A stretch of DNA of 64,000 bases from Zanthoxylum bungeanum (lineage: Eukaryota > Streptophyta > Magnoliopsida > Sapindales > Rutaceae): positions 1 through 64,000 of the forward strand of contig SKCR01019531.1 of the NCBI GenBank assembly GCA_019454045.1. Reading direction: 5' to 3'. The stretch's first letter is position 1, and each line of letters starts with the position of its first letter. The notes under the pieces are model-generated. The model did not search any database, was not told the DNA's origin, and worked only from the letters and a program-made list of their open reading frames with translations. Shown here piece after piece: positions 1-11,003 of the stretch. The translations under genes and the position numbers were made by a program.

Positions 1-480
1 AACTACCGGATTTCAAGGGGCAGAATACTCGGAAGGGCTTGGGATACCGTTCTGATGATGACAAGCCAAAGCCAAGAAGAATGGGTTGAAGTTGATGGAA
101 TGCTTCGTCAAAGCAGCGGGTATCAAGGAGAGCCTGAACCTGTAGAAGTGAACGGGATTGTTGTGCCAGGGTTCGAGATCTTCCAGGACATGTTGGGGGA
201 AAATCCGCTGGTTGAAGAGTGAAGAACGAAGAGTGGGAAGAAGAACTTATGAATTGGGGCCCCTGACTCTCGAAGAAGACAAGAAACCTGGAAAGGATGC
301 CTGTTATAGAGGAGAGAAATATCTGTAGAGGAGAGGATATTTTCCTTCCAGATTTGTTTTTGAATGTACTCCTTTTTTCATTGGCAGATAAGACAGTAAT
401 TCTGCTTACTTGACTGAGTCTCCACTTTCTAACTTGCATGACTTAAGCATATTCGATATCAACTCCGTCAAAACAAATAC
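1..480 (+). pseudogene. Gag-pol spacer or protease-proximal relic
   Basis: Frame 1 is open from base 1 to a stop at 220-222 (about 73 residues, containing a VPGFEIFQDM stretch). Frame 3 gives a short glycine-rich EGLGY motif near 25-45 that recalls the G-patch-like segment some Tat elements carry before RT. Frames switch several times and nothing is diagnostic. Bases 223-480 keep purine-rich, pol-like codon use but no motif I can name. I place it upstream of RT by position only. Confidence 0.35.
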
Positions 481-539
481 ATTCAACCTGGGTACGCCTG
501 AGAGCCCCAGGAAATCTTGATTGCGAGTGAAGTTACCGC

Positions 540-1420
540 CGAAGAGCGGAAGAACTTAGAGGAGATATTGATTAAATATGCCAAAGTTTTGCTTGGTCTT
601 ACGAAGACATGCCTGGGGTCGATCGAAGTATTGCCCAGCACGCGATACCAACATATCCGAATATGAAGCCTGTGAAACAAAAGCTCAGACGGATGAGACC
701 TGAATGGGCCGAGAAGGTCAGAGAGGAAGTTAAGAAGCAAATAGATGTGGGATTCTTGGAAGTAGTGAAAATACCCCGAGTGGTTGGCCAACATCGTGCC
801 TGTGCCAAAGAAGGATGGCAAAGTCAGAATGTGTGGTTGACTATAGAGATCTTAACAAGGCATGCCCAAAGGATGACTTTCCTTTACCGCATATAGATGT
901 GCTTGTAGATAGTGCAGCGTTGTCTGCCATGTACTCATTCACGGATGGGTTCTCAGGATATAATCAAGTGCTCATGGCCGAAGAAGATAAGCACAAGACC
1001 GCATTTGTTACAGAATGAGGTACTTACTGCTACAAGGTGATGCCATTTGGGCTTAAGAATGCCGGAGCCACTTATCAGCGGATGCCACTACTTTGTTTCA
1101 TGACTTAATGCACAAAGAGATCGAGGTATATGTGGACGACATGATGGTAAAGTCAGAAACAGAGAGACGGACATATAAAAGCGTTGGAGAAGTTCCTTGA
1201 ACGAGTGGACAAGTACAATTTGCGGTTGAATCCTAAGAAGTGTGTAGTCGGAGTAACGTCGGGTAAACTACTCGGCCACACAGTGGAATGGGTGGAATAG
1301 AAGTGGATTCCTGAAAAAATCAAAGCTATTACAGAAATGCCGGCACCAAAGACAGAGAAAGAAGTCAGAGCCTTCTTAGGGAAGATCCAGTATATTAGTC
1401 GGTTTTGTGCCAATTGACGT
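540..1420 (+). pseudogene. Gypsy reverse transcriptase (degenerate)
   Basis: Would copy element RNA into cDNA inside the virus-like particle. Frame pieces at 609-896, 815-1018 and after 1018 carry successive RT blocks: the PVKQKLRRM segment, VDYRDLNKACPKDDFPLP (domain 1-2), SFTDGFSGYNQ (the D of domain A), then PFGLKNAGATYQR. The catalytic YVDD box is intact at 1129-1140, and an FLG..QYISRF segment follows near 1375-1410. Frameshifts near 790, 1017 and 1080 and several stops break the frame. DLNKACPKDDFPLP is typical of plant Tat-clade gypsy RT. Function is lost; family assignment is firm. Confidence 0.85.
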
Positions 1421-2010
1421 CAGTATGCGAGCCTATCTTCAAGTTGTTGAGGAAGGATCAGCCAGTGAAGTGGAATGAGCAGTGTCAAAAGCATTCGACA
1501 GGATTAAGAGAGTACCTGGTGAAGCCTCCTGTTCTAAAACCTCCGAGGCAGGGTTAGACCATTGGTACTTTATCTGGCTATTGAGCCCAAGCACTGGGGG
1601 CGATGAGGTGGCAAGCCGATGAGACGAGAGTAGAGCATGCAGTCTACTACACATCCGTAAGTAAGAGCTGCTTCCATATAAGCCCGCTATCAAGAAGTGG
1701 AGAAGATTTGTCTAGCAGTAGTATGGGCGTCCAGGAAATTACGCCACTACTTTCCAGTCTTACAAGATCCAAGTGGTCGCAAAGGAGAATCCTTTGAAGT
1801 ATCTACATTCGGTACCTTCACTAGTTGGAAAGCTGGGCAGATGGTTTAGTACTGTTGACTGAATTCGACATCGAGTACCTCACTTCAAAGGTAATCAAAG
1901 GGCGAGCCGTGGCAGAATTCCTGGCCTTACAACCTGTTGAAGGGGATCAGTACAAGTTTGAGTTCCCCGACGAAGAAATCCAAAGCCATAGCAGTCCTAG
2001 GATGGCGGAT
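1421..2010 (+). pseudogene. First RNase H and tether region (degenerate)
   Basis: RNase H degrades the RNA strand of the RNA-DNA hybrid during reverse transcription. A short LYLAIEPKHWG stretch near 1569-1601 corresponds to the start of the gypsy RNase H fold. The end of the domain is in the frame at 1825-2019, with TEFDIEYLTSKVIKGRAVAE, the usual SEFDIEY...IKG.A.ADFLA signature at the C end of the first RNase H in Tat elements. The middle (1600-1820) is shredded by stops and shifts, and the catalytic acidic residues cannot be confirmed. Confidence 0.65.
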
Positions 2011-2300
2011 GATATTTGACGGAGCAGTGAACTGCAAAGGAGCCGGGATCGGGATTGTAATAGTCACCCCTGAGGGAGAAACTTGCCGATGGCCAAGCGG
2101 TTGACATTCGGAGTGACTAACAACATGGCTGAATATGAAGCGTGTGCATTCGGATTGACTGCATTGATAGCCTTGAGAGCTACGAACGTAGAGGTTTTAT
2201 GGAGACTCGATGTTGGTGATCCGACAGATGCGAGGAGAATGGTAATTAAAGGAGGAACGGTTGAAGTCGTACTTATCCCCACCTCAGAAACCTAACGCAG
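2011..2300 (+). pseudogene. Second (archaeal-type) RNase H
   Basis: The translation begins FDGAVNCKGAGIGIVIVTP (from about 2015), then in another frame TNNMAEYEACAFGLTALIAL (2118-2175). DGA.N..GAGIG...V.P and NN.AEYEA...GL are the first two blocks of the second RNase H that marks the Tat/Ogre lineage (known family feature). D of FDGA and E of AEYEA, two of the catalytic acids, are preserved. A frameshift near 2085 separates the blocks, and later blocks are degraded. This domain is the best lineage marker in the element. Confidence 0.75.
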
Positions 2301-2559
2301 GCTATCCCTAACTGCAAGTTTCAGCACTTTCCTCCCCTTCGGGAAGAAAATCAGATGGCAGATGCCATGGCTACACTAGCCGCACTTGGGAGAATCCTAG
2401 AGAAATTGGTAATGAGACCAATTGTGTTGACGACGGCGAGTAAACCAATATATGAGATAGAGAGAATATCGGTAGCAGAGGTTGATGATGGAAACCTTGG
2501 TATCATATATTCAGAGGTATGTGGAACATGGGGAATTCCCAGAGGAAGCTAGCGGAAAG

Positions 2560-3742
2560 ACATGATCGCGGTTCAGAAGTTGGCCTCTCAGTATGTGAGT
2601 CTGAAGGGAGAACTCTACAAGAGGCAGGCCAATGGTATTCAGCTGAAATGTCTGAGAGAGGAAGAAGCTCAGAAGATAATGGAAGAAGTGCACGCTGGTA
2701 TATGTGGGCCACATATGAACGGTTTGAACTTGTCCCGCAAAATTATGAGACAAGGCTTTACTGGTCAACCATGGAGGCTGACTGCGCGAAGCTGGTAAAG
2801 CACTGTCCATGACTGTCAAGCGCACGGAAATTTGAATCATTTGCCGCACAAAGAGTTGCACGGGTTGTCAGAACCTTGGCCTTTCTCAGCATGGGGAATA
2901 GATATGATCGGAGAAATTCGGCCGAATGCGTCGAACGGACATCGCTTTATAGTGGTGGCAGTGGACTACTTCTCTAAATGGGTAGAAGCCGAGTCGTTCC
3001 GCAATGTTACAAGCAAAGCAACAGATGGCTAATTCATAGCCCGGAACCTCATATTCCGATACGGTATGCCGCATCACGTGGTTACGGACAATGGGGTCCA
3101 GTTTCAGGGAGAGACCAGGCGATGTTACAGAGGTATGGGATAGGTCACCATAAGTCTTCACCATACAGGCCACAGGCTAATGGGGCGGTTGAGGCAGCCA
3201 ACAAGACGATAAAGACGATTCTGGCGAAGATGACAGAGAATTACAAAGATTGGGCTGATAAGCTGCAGTATGCCCTGTGGGGGTATAGAACATCTTGTGA
3301 GGACGGCGACCGGAGCTACGCCTTACTCTTTAGTCTATGGAATGGAAGCGGTACTGCCGGTGGAAGTTGAGATACAGTCCATGCGGGTATTAGCAGAAGC
3401 AGAGCTGCCTGAAAGAGAATGGACCTCGCAGAGGTTTGAGCAGTTAGCATTAATGGATGAGAAGAGGATGAAGTCCTTGCATCACATGCAGATATATCAG
3501 AAGAGGTTGGCCCGAGCATTTAATAAGAAGGTGCGTCCTACCAAGATCAAGAAAGGTGATCTGGTACTTAAGCAGTCGAAGCCGTCAACGACGGACCCGA
3601 GAGGGAAGTTCAGACCAAATTGGGAAGGACCATACATTGTTCAGAAGGTGATGGGAAACGAGCAGTGAGACTGTCGGACTTGGAAGGGAATGAATTCACC
3701 GAGCCAATCAATGTTGACAGATTGAAGTTGTATTTTTCCTGA
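2560..3742 (+). pseudogene. Gypsy integrase with zinc finger (degenerate)
   Basis: Integrase would insert the cDNA into host DNA. An HHCC-type zinc-binding segment lies at about 2640-2830 (VHAGICGPHMNG, then a CxxC with one Cys mutated). The DDE core follows: first Asp in WGIDMIGEI at 2901-2903, second Asp in VTDNGVQF at 3087-3089, Glu in ANGAVEAANK at 3191-3193, so the triad is present although the frame is broken. The C-terminal part (3270-3668 frame) contains GDLVL and GKFRPNWEGPYIV, the usual GPY-type end. The last codons read through VDRLKLYFS to a stop at 3740-3742, the natural end of pol. Confidence 0.85.
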
Positions 3743-5040
3743 GGGACAGAAGACTGAATAGTCACCCTCAGAAGACCTAACCCAACGGGATAAGGAGAAC
3801 TCATGCATGCATGCACACATATAACCCATTATTGCATTCTTTTTTTTTGCGTGTTTTGTGTGTTTTGTTTTATATTCACAGGTATCGAAGAAGAAAATAG
3901 AAAGCGGTAAAGACAAGCCAATCAGAAACAGCGAAAGCACTATATTGAATTGGGTAGAAATCCTAGGACTGAGGTCCACGTCGGCGTTAAGATTCAGATG
4001 GTGATCTGAGGGTCGAGGCCCATTTTGAGTTTGAATTTCGGGTCTGGATCCCGGGGGCGAAGCCCACATGGTTAGCAGTAGAGAGGAAGAGGTCCTTGGA
4101 GTGAGTGAGTCAAAAAAAAAAAAAGAAAGAAAAGAAGAGAGAGGAAATCTTTGGTAGTTAGACATATGTCCAGTGATGACATTGTGTGCTGTAAGGGAGA
4201 AGCCTTAGAAACGAGAAGTGCGAGACGTGCTCTTATCCGGTATTCTGAATGGATTGACCTTGACTAAACTCATGAAGCACTGGATAAAAGGTATCTCCAC
4301 AGTGGAAGCCTGAGCGGTTGATGAGATGACTAGTTAAAGAGATGGTGGATCGGTGAATGACCGTTTGCCTGAATGTCCACACTGATTTGCCTTTTGCTAC
4401 GATACATGATATGGTTGGAAATAAGAAAGAAAAGCCTCTGTAATGAAAGAAAAAGAAATAAACCGCCTATAACCGATAAGCGTGAAGCTACCCATGGGCG
4501 AGTATTAGGACCACCATGAGGAGAAATGCTACCTTAAAGGGTAGGTGAGTCAGAAAAAGAAAAAAGAGAAAAGAAAAAAAAAAAGGAAAGAAAAAAGAAA
4601 AAGAAAAATGAAGGAAAAGAATGAAAAGACAGAGACGATGCAATAAAAGAAGACCATGTCATGTTGAGTATGCCGAAGTGATCACAGAGTGTGACCTAGA
4701 CATCCAGGTTGGTTAGACCCATCGGTCCGATTCTCCGAAGCGAAATCATCAAGTTGGCTTACTTTAGGAATAAGCTGCAAAAGCCTTTGCACACACTCAC
4801 TAGGAGTCTAGTTTAGATCACATGTTCAGATGATCGGGTTTCGAGTATATCAAGTACTTCGAAGGTTCTCGGGTTTTGACATGAAGCATTCGTTGAGGAC
4901 GAAAATGTGTTTAGCTACCAAGGCTATCTCGAGGAGAAGCAATACAATAGATGAAAAAATAAACGTCAGTATCAGTTTGAGGGGCGAGGCCCACAACTGT
5001 ATCAGATTGGGGGCGAGGCCCACATTGGTATCATTTTCAG
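3743..5040 (+). other. 3' non-coding spacer of the gypsy element
   Basis: There is no supportable gene in this 1.3 kb. It carries an A-run with purine-rich flanks near 4110-4140 and a longer A/G-only stretch near 4550-4625. From about 4975 the sequence starts to show single degenerate copies of the GGCGAGGCCC motif that becomes the ordered minisatellite at 5041. Long pol-to-LTR spacers are normal in Tat/Ogre elements. Confidence 0.6.
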
Positions 5041-5596
5041 GGCGAGGTCCCTCTTGTCAACGGTATTGGGTCGAGACGCGTACCCAGGGCCGAGATGCGT
5101 GCCCCCGTTGTCGATTGTAGTTCCGGGCCGAGATGCGTGCCCAGGGTCGAGATGCGTACCCACTACATAATTTTCAGGGCGAGGTCCCTCTTGTCAGCGG
5201 TATTGGGTCGAGACGCGTACCCAGGGCCGAGATGCGTGCCCCCGTTGTCGATTGTAGTTCCGGGCCGAGATGCGTGCCCAGGGTCGAGATGCGTACCCAC
5301 TACATAATTTTCAGGGCGAGGTCCCTCTTGTCAACGGTATTGGGTCGAGACGCGTACCCAGGGCCGAGATGCGTGCCTCCGTTGTCGATTGTAGTTCCGG
5401 GCCGGGGGCCGAGATGCGTGCCCAGGGTCGAGATGCGTACCCACTACATCATATTCAGGGCGAAGTCCCTCTTGTCAGCGGTATTGGGTCGAGATGCGTA
5501 CCCAGGGCCGAGATGCGTGCCCCCGTTGTCCAGTTGTAGTTCCTGGCCGAGATGCGTGCCCAGGGTCGAGATACGTACCCACATCATCAGTTCGAG
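5041..5596. repeat. Minisatellite, 137-bp unit, four copies
   Basis: Units begin with GGCGAGGTCCCTCTTGTCA at 5041, 5178, 5315 and 5459 (the fourth begins GGCGAAGTCC). Unit lengths are 137, 137 and 144; the longer one has 7 extra bases near 5400. Each unit is built from 18-19-bp sub-repeats of the type GAGATGCGTGCCCAGGGTC, and a half-unit trails off to about 5660. The block is GC-rich in an AT-rich window and is open in several frames at once simply because the repeat lacks stops. Such repeats between pol and the 3' LTR are common in Tat/Ogre elements. Confidence 0.9.
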
Positions 5597-5775
5597 GGTC
5601 GAGGTGCCCTATTGTCATTAGCAGTTTCGGGATGCGTCCCAGGGCCGAGGTGCCCATCACACAATCAACTCAGTTCGAAGAGCAGACAGACCAGATGGCA
5701 GCTGGCGAGCCAGGTAAGTGAAAATGCATTGCATGTACTTTGATAGGATTGTCATTGTCACACACTGCACCAGTC

Positions 5776-5794
5776 CCATCAAAGTGGGGGCGAC
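5776..5794 (+). promoter_or_regulatory. Polypurine tract before 3' LTR
   Basis: AAAGTGGGGGCGAC directly precedes the TGTAG that opens the LTR. The same string precedes LTR starts at 16073 and 19001, which identifies it as the plus-strand primer site of this family. Confidence 0.8.
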
Positions 5795-7705
5795 TGTAGG
5801 CATTGCATTTTTACACATTAGCCCAATGATGAGTCTCGTTTGGAGGCAACTACCTCTTTAGTCATGAAAGTCGCGGGAAACGGACGTTGGAAGGGTAAAG
5901 TTGGAAAATAGAATTTTTGATGGATTTAATCTCGTTGTTTGAGCTTCGGTTGCTTGTTGGACTTCCGTTTCAAAGCTTATCTTAGGCCCAAAACCCACAA
6001 ACCACTTACCAACCCAACCAAACCCAAAATACCAAAGTCAACCAAGTCAAACCAAGCCCATGCCCAAGGAAGGTGATCTCACGCCCATCACACCCTCCCC
6101 TATTTAGCCAAAATCACATTTAACACATGCCTAAATCAATTCAAATCCATTCCTAATTAGAAGAAATCAAATCAAATCCCTACCAAATCAAATCCAATCA
6201 CACACCCAATAAGGAGATCTATTCCTTATGGAGAACCAATTAGGAGATTCTTTCCTATTCAAATTAGGAAAGTCTTCTCTCTTTGCCTATAAAAAGAGGC
6301 CTTCACCCCCATTCAAAACCTAGCTCACATACCTCTCTCACACACCTAAAGCACTCTCTTAAGTCTTCATCACACGCGCCCAAGCATCCCCCCTAAGCCA
6401 CCATTGCCGCACACCACCAAGCCAGGATACCTAGCTTTGCCGCATATTCACCCCCTTCACCAACACCACTCACGCCCACCACCCAAACTTAAGCCCTCCA
6501 TTGCCGATTTCCAGCCACCATTCATAGCCCTAAAACACCTTAAAATAAGCCTCAAATACAGCCCCAAAGTCGCACAAAAGACCCCCATTCACAGCTCCAA
6601 TTCAGCGCCAAAACTGTCCCGAAACACCCCTCACTGCACCTTAAACTGCACAGTTTCGTCCCCTGTTCTGGTCAGTTTTTGTTGCGTCTTTAACCCACAA
6701 AACAGTCCTAAATCACCTAAACATCATCCCAAAAATCTCCATAAAGTTTCCCTAAAAAACCCTCACAAACGCACCTCCCTAAGCCTTCAAAATCACTCAA
6801 AACAGTCCGCTAAACCACCAAGACAGTGACCTGAAACGTAGCAGCGAAACAGCAGCGAAACGGACTTGGAACAGCAGCCCGAATAGCAAAACAGTGAGGA
6901 AGGACGTTGATTTGGTGAACTAAAAGAGTAGCGGATCATTCACCCTTCCAACGGACGTGTAACGCCCTTTCTTAGACGACAAAAGAGGTTAGACCTGAGG
7001 GCACCTTTCCACTTATCTTCTTTATTGTTGTCTTATTTATTTTGATATATAATTGCATGAGAGTCGTTTGAAGCATGATGTGATTGTTGGATGAGCGGGA
7101 TATGTGTTCTCTTTTGTGGTATATCTCGGAAACCCGGACGTAAATTCATAGCCGACTCCGAATGGACGGTAGTATGGTCTGCACTCGGGATACAATGCCA
7201 CGTACCACTTAAGATACACGTATCTTGTCTCATCCTAATTTGTATTTGAGCATGTTATAGTCTTTAGGTTATATGTTTATTATTTAAAGCATGGTTTAAT
7301 TTAGTTTGTTATTTATTTGTTAAAGCATGTTTAGGTTGTTCATTATGCATGTTCTTAGTTTATGATGCGTTTGGGTAATGATTTATACATGTTGATTTAA
7401 TGGTTCAATATGCTTGTTGTGTTACATTGCGTGGAATTATTTGGATGAAAGCATGTTAGATCTAAGTACCCTTGAGCATGAATGTTGAATAGATTCGGTT
7501 AGTTTATTGCACAAATCATATCATCACAAGTGACATAAGTAAGGGACCATTCCGAACCCAACGGTTTGAGGTCTTCCCTTGCGAGGGGTGAGTGCTGCCT
7601 TAAATCTTTGTCCCGGTTCACACCGGGTGGCGACTCCACGTTATTTCATACTTCCCAACTAGGTCGCGAGCCTAGAACAGCGTCGCCCAAGTTCTGTTGT
7701 CTACA
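5795..7705 (+). mobile_element. Gypsy 3' LTR (1911 bp)
   Basis: Bounded by inverted termini TGTAG (5795) and CTACA (7701-7705). The first 120 bases match the LTR at 16073 closely, and the last 170 bases match all other gypsy LTR 3' ends here. A TATA-like promoter at 6288 is followed by a CT-rich leader. No 5' partner LTR is in the window, so age cannot be judged. The open frame at 6404-6829 inside it is low-complexity proline/serine/lysine text in a C-rich leader and is not called as a gene. Confidence 0.9.
6288..6295 (+). promoter_or_regulatory. TATA box of the gypsy LTR
   Basis: TATAAAAA sits about 490 bases into the LTR, followed after about 30 bases by a C/T-rich stretch (CCTAGCTCACATACCTCTC), as expected for the U3/R boundary. 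Equivalent TATA motifs occur in the other three large gypsy LTRs. Confidence 0.6.
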
Positions 7706-8309
7706 CCAACCCAATTTGGGGAAATTGTTCCAAATCAATTTTCATGAAATTGATCACATCCAACTTCAATTAAACATCATTCAAGCATAATCAATCAATT
7801 AATTTAATTAAATCATGCTCAAAATTAATTTACCCAATTTCAACCCTAAGTTCAAGTTTCATGCTCAACCTCGCTCTGATACCATTGTTGGGTTTCTACG
7901 GTCTAACCGGGATCGATTCAAGCAATGAAACAATATTTGAATACAACAAAGAAGTTGCGGAATACTTACAATGATCGGTTGAGCGATGCGAGGAACAAAA
8001 TCTTCAAGCTTTTCCCTCCTAGGGCTCACAGTTTTGAGCTGAAAAATTGTCCTCCATTTTCGGCCATGGTCCTCCTCCAAGCTCCAATCTTTGGCTTGTG
8101 AATTCCATACCCACGGTGGGTTTCCCTATCACCTTCGCAAGACTCCGGAAGTGTGCTAGCACTTGGTAATTTTTGCCACAAAAATCACCTAGCTTCTCCT
8201 TGCCATTCTCGCCATTTTGGCAGAAAACATAAGAGGAAAAAAACAGCACCTTTGGGCGAGAGAGAAGAGGAGAAGAATGAGAGAGAGAGTCAAGTGTTGT
8301 TTACAAAAA
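7706..8309 (-). mobile_element. Antisense copia LTR 3' end with PBS (COP2 family)
   Basis: Read on the minus strand, 8309 to 7886 matches the last 420 bases of the COP2 LTR (compare 37420-37840), including the shared text around the CACCGTGAGCC/GGTGATAGGGAAACCCAC segments, and ends in CCCAACA. The PBS TGGTATCAGAGC follows at 7884-7873, then about 170 bases of internal leader. The copy stops at the gypsy LTR end (7705) on one side and at a gag-protease relic (about 8310) on the other. Confidence 0.8.
7873..7884 (-). promoter_or_regulatory. Primer-binding site, initiator tRNA-Met
   Basis: On the minus strand TGGTATCAGAGC, complementary to the 3' end of plant initiator tRNA-Met, lies one base after the LTR end. 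Confidence 0.85.
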
Positions 8310-8555
8310 TGATTTCAATAACCAATTAAATGATATATCAGGAACATGAAAGACATTCTTCAATGTAAGCTCTTTCTCAGATGTCATCTTCAGAACCACT
8401 GTGCCTTGTCCAACCACTCTAGATGTAGAAGAGTTTCCCATTGTCAGATGATCACCACCATTGACCTTCTGATACGAGGAAAATATCTTCTTATCAACAG
8501 AGATATGACGAGTAGCCCTAATTTCTACACACCATTTTCTCAGATTTCCAACCAA
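8301..8555 (-). pseudogene. Copia protease fragment
   Basis: The frame reads [19 protein letters not shown] then [14 protein letters not shown]. The N.S...V.G.G.V.LK...GKELTL..V.HVP.I signature is the C-terminal half of copia aspartic protease. The catalytic DSGA part is upstream on the minus strand and is not intact. The relic ends near 8315, where the antisense COP2-type LTR begins. Confidence 0.75.
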
Positions 8556-8609
8556 GTTAGCTTATGTTACAACTGCTGAGAGGTTCATCTTTGAGATCTT
8601 ATCGGTTAG

Positions 8610-9449
8610 ATGTGCTCATCCTTAGTGACATGGGCCTCATTTTTTTTTTCTTACCTTTATCCAGAGACTTCTTGTTTCTGTAGTCCTTTGCCATATGACC
8701 ACTTTTGCCACAGGTGTAGCACTTCCCCTTGAACTTCTTGTTTGCTTAGGAAGAATCACTTCCATTATTCTTTCTCTTTTTGCTACCCTTTCCACCTTCG
8801 ACGATGTTGGCCTTAGACTCCATAGTCTTGTAGCTGGCCTTCTCAGACTTCATGTTGTCATCTTCGATCCTCAATCGAACTCCAAGGTCTTCAAGACTCA
8901 TATGCTTCTTTTATGTTTCAAATAGCTCCTGAAATCCTTCCATGATAGAGGTAACTTTTCAATGATTGTGGCAACTTGAAATGTCTCGCAAAGTTTCTTT
9001 TCTTCATCCAATATTTCATGAATGATTAACTGAAGTTCACCCAACTTAGACATCACCATCCTTGAATCTACCATCTTGTAGTCTAGGAACCTACCCACAA
9101 CAAATTTCTTTTGTCCGGCACCCTCAGTTTTGTATTTCTTATCGAGAGATTCCTAAAGAATCTTCGCATAAGTCATGCCTTGGAACACATTGTACATGGT
9201 ATTGTCAAGTCTTCCCAAGAGGTAATTCTTGTACAAGAAGTCGCCTGACGACCATATCTCTTCTCACAGTTGCTTGGCTATTTTCGTTTCTCCCTATACA
9301 GGACCTGGAGGATCTTTGAGGTACTTAGCCAACTGCAGCGTTGTCAGATATAACAACATTTTGCTCTACCATTGTTTAAAGTTTACTCCACCAAACTTTT
9401 TCGGTTTTTCTCCATTAGCGACCGGTACTGCGATATTTCCGCTAGCCAT
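8610..9449 (-). pseudogene. Copia gag relic (minus strand)
   Basis: Gag would form the virus-like particle core. On the minus strand an ATG at 9449-9447 starts MASGNIAVPVANGEKPKKFGG, a typical copia gag N-terminus (MAS...P..NG.KP.KF.G). A later piece at 9098-8898 reads KLGELQLIIHEILDEEKKL and IIEKLPLSWKDFRSYLKH, matching the UBN2/gag core (ILDE...S..FQVA.II.KLP.SWKDF). A zinc knuckle CYTCGKSGHMAKDY near 8725-8680 has its last Cys changed to Tyr. Stops and frameshifts separate the pieces. This gag differs from those of COP1 and COP2, so it is a separate copia family. Confidence 0.8.
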
Positions 9450-9935
9450 GTGTAACTGGAAAAACCAACAGTAATTAATAAGTCTACGAAAGAAAAATTG
9501 CACAATGATCAAACAATGATGTTGTTTAAGTGATATTATGATAACATAAATTAATCTAAGTCTATATTAATCTAAAATTAATTCAAGGATTTATTTTGTT
9601 AGTGTCACGGTCATTGCTTCATTCGAACGAAACTTTCCAGTGAGTTCACGTTCGTGTAGCGTTCATAAACACGTTTGAACGAAGTGTTCCAGAGAGTTCA
9701 CATTCGTGTAGCATTCGTAAACGCATTCGAACGAAGTGTTCCAGAGAGTTCACGTTCGTGTTATGTTTGAAGACGCGTTCGAACGTTCTTTGGTAGAAGA
9801 CTTGCGTTCGAGTTGCGTTTGAAGACTCGTTCGAATGAGATTATGAAAATCAAAATTTTTGCCTACGTGTTCATCGGGCGTTCAAACGCCCTTGTGTATT
9901 TTTCATGCACTGAATACATTTTCCAGGAAAAATGA
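9450..9935 (-). other. Leader of the minus-strand copia relic
   Basis: Sequence upstream of the gag ATG at 9449. It is non-coding, carries the 52-bp tandem repeat at 9621-9840, and ends against a gypsy LTR fragment near 9936. No PBS or LTR of this copia family is visible, so it was truncated here. Confidence 0.5.
9621..9840. repeat. Tandem repeat, exact 52-bp period
   Basis: The GAACG anchor recurs at 9625, 9677, 9729 and 9781, and as GAATG at 9833, exactly 52 bases apart. Units share CGAACGAAGTGTTCCAGAG and AGTTCACGTTCGTGT; the fourth is diverged. Each unit can fold, with ACGAAGTG able to pair with CACGTTCGT around TTCCAGAGAGTT except for one bulged base. Confidence 0.85.
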
Positions 9936-10341
9936 CTATTAGTTACATTATGGCACTTTATAGTTGTTATTAGTTACATTATGGCACTTTATTGTTTAAT
10001 ACGTTAATGAATTATGTATTTTGCCTTCATTTATTTCATTTTACGATTATGGGTGTGCAAACTTGCATGTTGCTTAAATTATCTGGTACGTGTTGCATGA
10101 GATTTGGTTGTACTATTGCATAAATCCTTTCATTACAAGTGTCATAAGTAAGGGACCATTCCGAACCCAACGATTTGAGGTCTTCCCTTACGAGGGGTGA
10201 GTGCGGCCTTAAATCATTTTCCCGGTTCACACCGGGTGGTGACTCCATTTTTAGTTCTCTAGTTTAGTCCCCTGCGGGCTACTCCTTCATCCCAATCGGG
10301 CCGCGAGCCTGGAACAGCATCGTCGATTTCTGTGTCCTACA
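9936..10341 (+). mobile_element. Gypsy LTR 3' fragment
   Basis: From GGGTGTGCAAACTTGCATG through GAACCCAACGATTTGAGG to GTCCTACA (10341), this matches the last 350-400 bases of the gypsy LTRs at 14316, 18948 and 22070. The left part is missing; its left boundary is uncertain by about 30 bases. It abuts an antisense copia LTR at 10342. Confidence 0.8.
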
Positions 10342-11003
10342 GTACTTAAGAGTACTCGTTTCATGTCATGCGTGATCATCATCTCCATATGACTGAAGTG
10401 ATACTTCCATCTTGACATTACACCCAATACACTACGATTCTCAATATACCCAGAAGAGGAGTACACAGAACCTGTTAAAGCCCTGGACGACCAAAACCAA
10501 AGTATACTGATTGTCGCAAGTATTAGCGATGCAAGTCTCAAGTTAAGACCAAATACACCTACCCTGATTCAGACTCCCATAGACACATAGTCATACTACC
10601 AATGGGATTCATATGGGTCTATCCAGAGCGAAGCTGCTTCCGTACCATCGGTAAACACAACCTCCTATCACACTTGCATAAGTATCCAATACTTAAATAT
10701 ATGAGAACTATATCGTTATGTTCCCACAACGCGCACAAATGCAATACTAGTCTATTCCACATTATCGATGTCCAGTCTCGATAATACTACGACTAAGGAT
10801 ATTTAATGATTAAACCTTAGTGGATTAATATTGTCTCATATCTTATTAATTTGGTACTAATCATATGGACTTTTATCATTTATGTATCTTGGTAATCCAA
10901 TTAGAAATGATAAAAAAGTAATTTCCTTTGTCACATAGTTAATTTGTACAACAAGGCCATGTTTTGTACAAATAGTGATGCTATGGGTCATAATTGTCCA
11001 ACA
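10342..11003 (-). mobile_element. Antisense copia LTR 5' fragment (COP2/COP3 family)
   Basis: The minus strand starts TGTTGGACAATTATGACCCA at 11003 and follows the COP2/COP3 LTR for about 660 bases, including the segments seen at 36240-36440 and 57950-58150. It stops at 10342 against the gypsy LTR end, so only the first third of the LTR is present. Confidence 0.85.

Larger units (their letters stand above)
1..7705 (+). mobile_element. Ty3/gypsy retrotransposon, Tat/Ogre-like, 3' half
   Basis: The element runs in from the left edge; its 5' LTR and gag lie outside the window. Visible order is RT, RNase H, a second RNase H-like domain, integrase, a 1.3-kb non-coding spacer, a GC-rich minisatellite, a polypurine tract and a 3' LTR. 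RT-RNH-second RNH-INT plus tandem repeats between pol and the 3' LTR is the known arrangement of the Tat/Ogre lineage. Pol is broken by many single-base indels and stops, so the copy is dead. The 3' LTR ends directly against an antisense copia internal fragment at 7706, so this element probably inserted into a copia element. The left TSD is outside the window. Confidence 0.85.

Noticed and set aside
5041..5596. CRISPR-like array of regularly spaced repeats
   Set aside because: Spacers are not unique; whole units repeat, context is a plant retrotransposon.
5095..5743. Overlapping open frames of 60-160 codons with repeated RVEMR/GRDAYP text
   Set aside because: They are open only because the 137-bp minisatellite lacks stops in several frames; no start context or homology.
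6404..6829. 141-codon open frame rich in Pro, Ser, Lys and His
   Set aside because: Lies in the C-rich leader part of a gypsy LTR; low complexity, no family resemblance.
7600..7640. Possible tRNA-like fold in U5 (GGTTCACACC resembling a B box beside a T-arm-like hairpin)
   Set aside because: B-box match is imperfect, no convincing A box or cloverleaf; better explained as a plain hairpin next to a PBS-like string.
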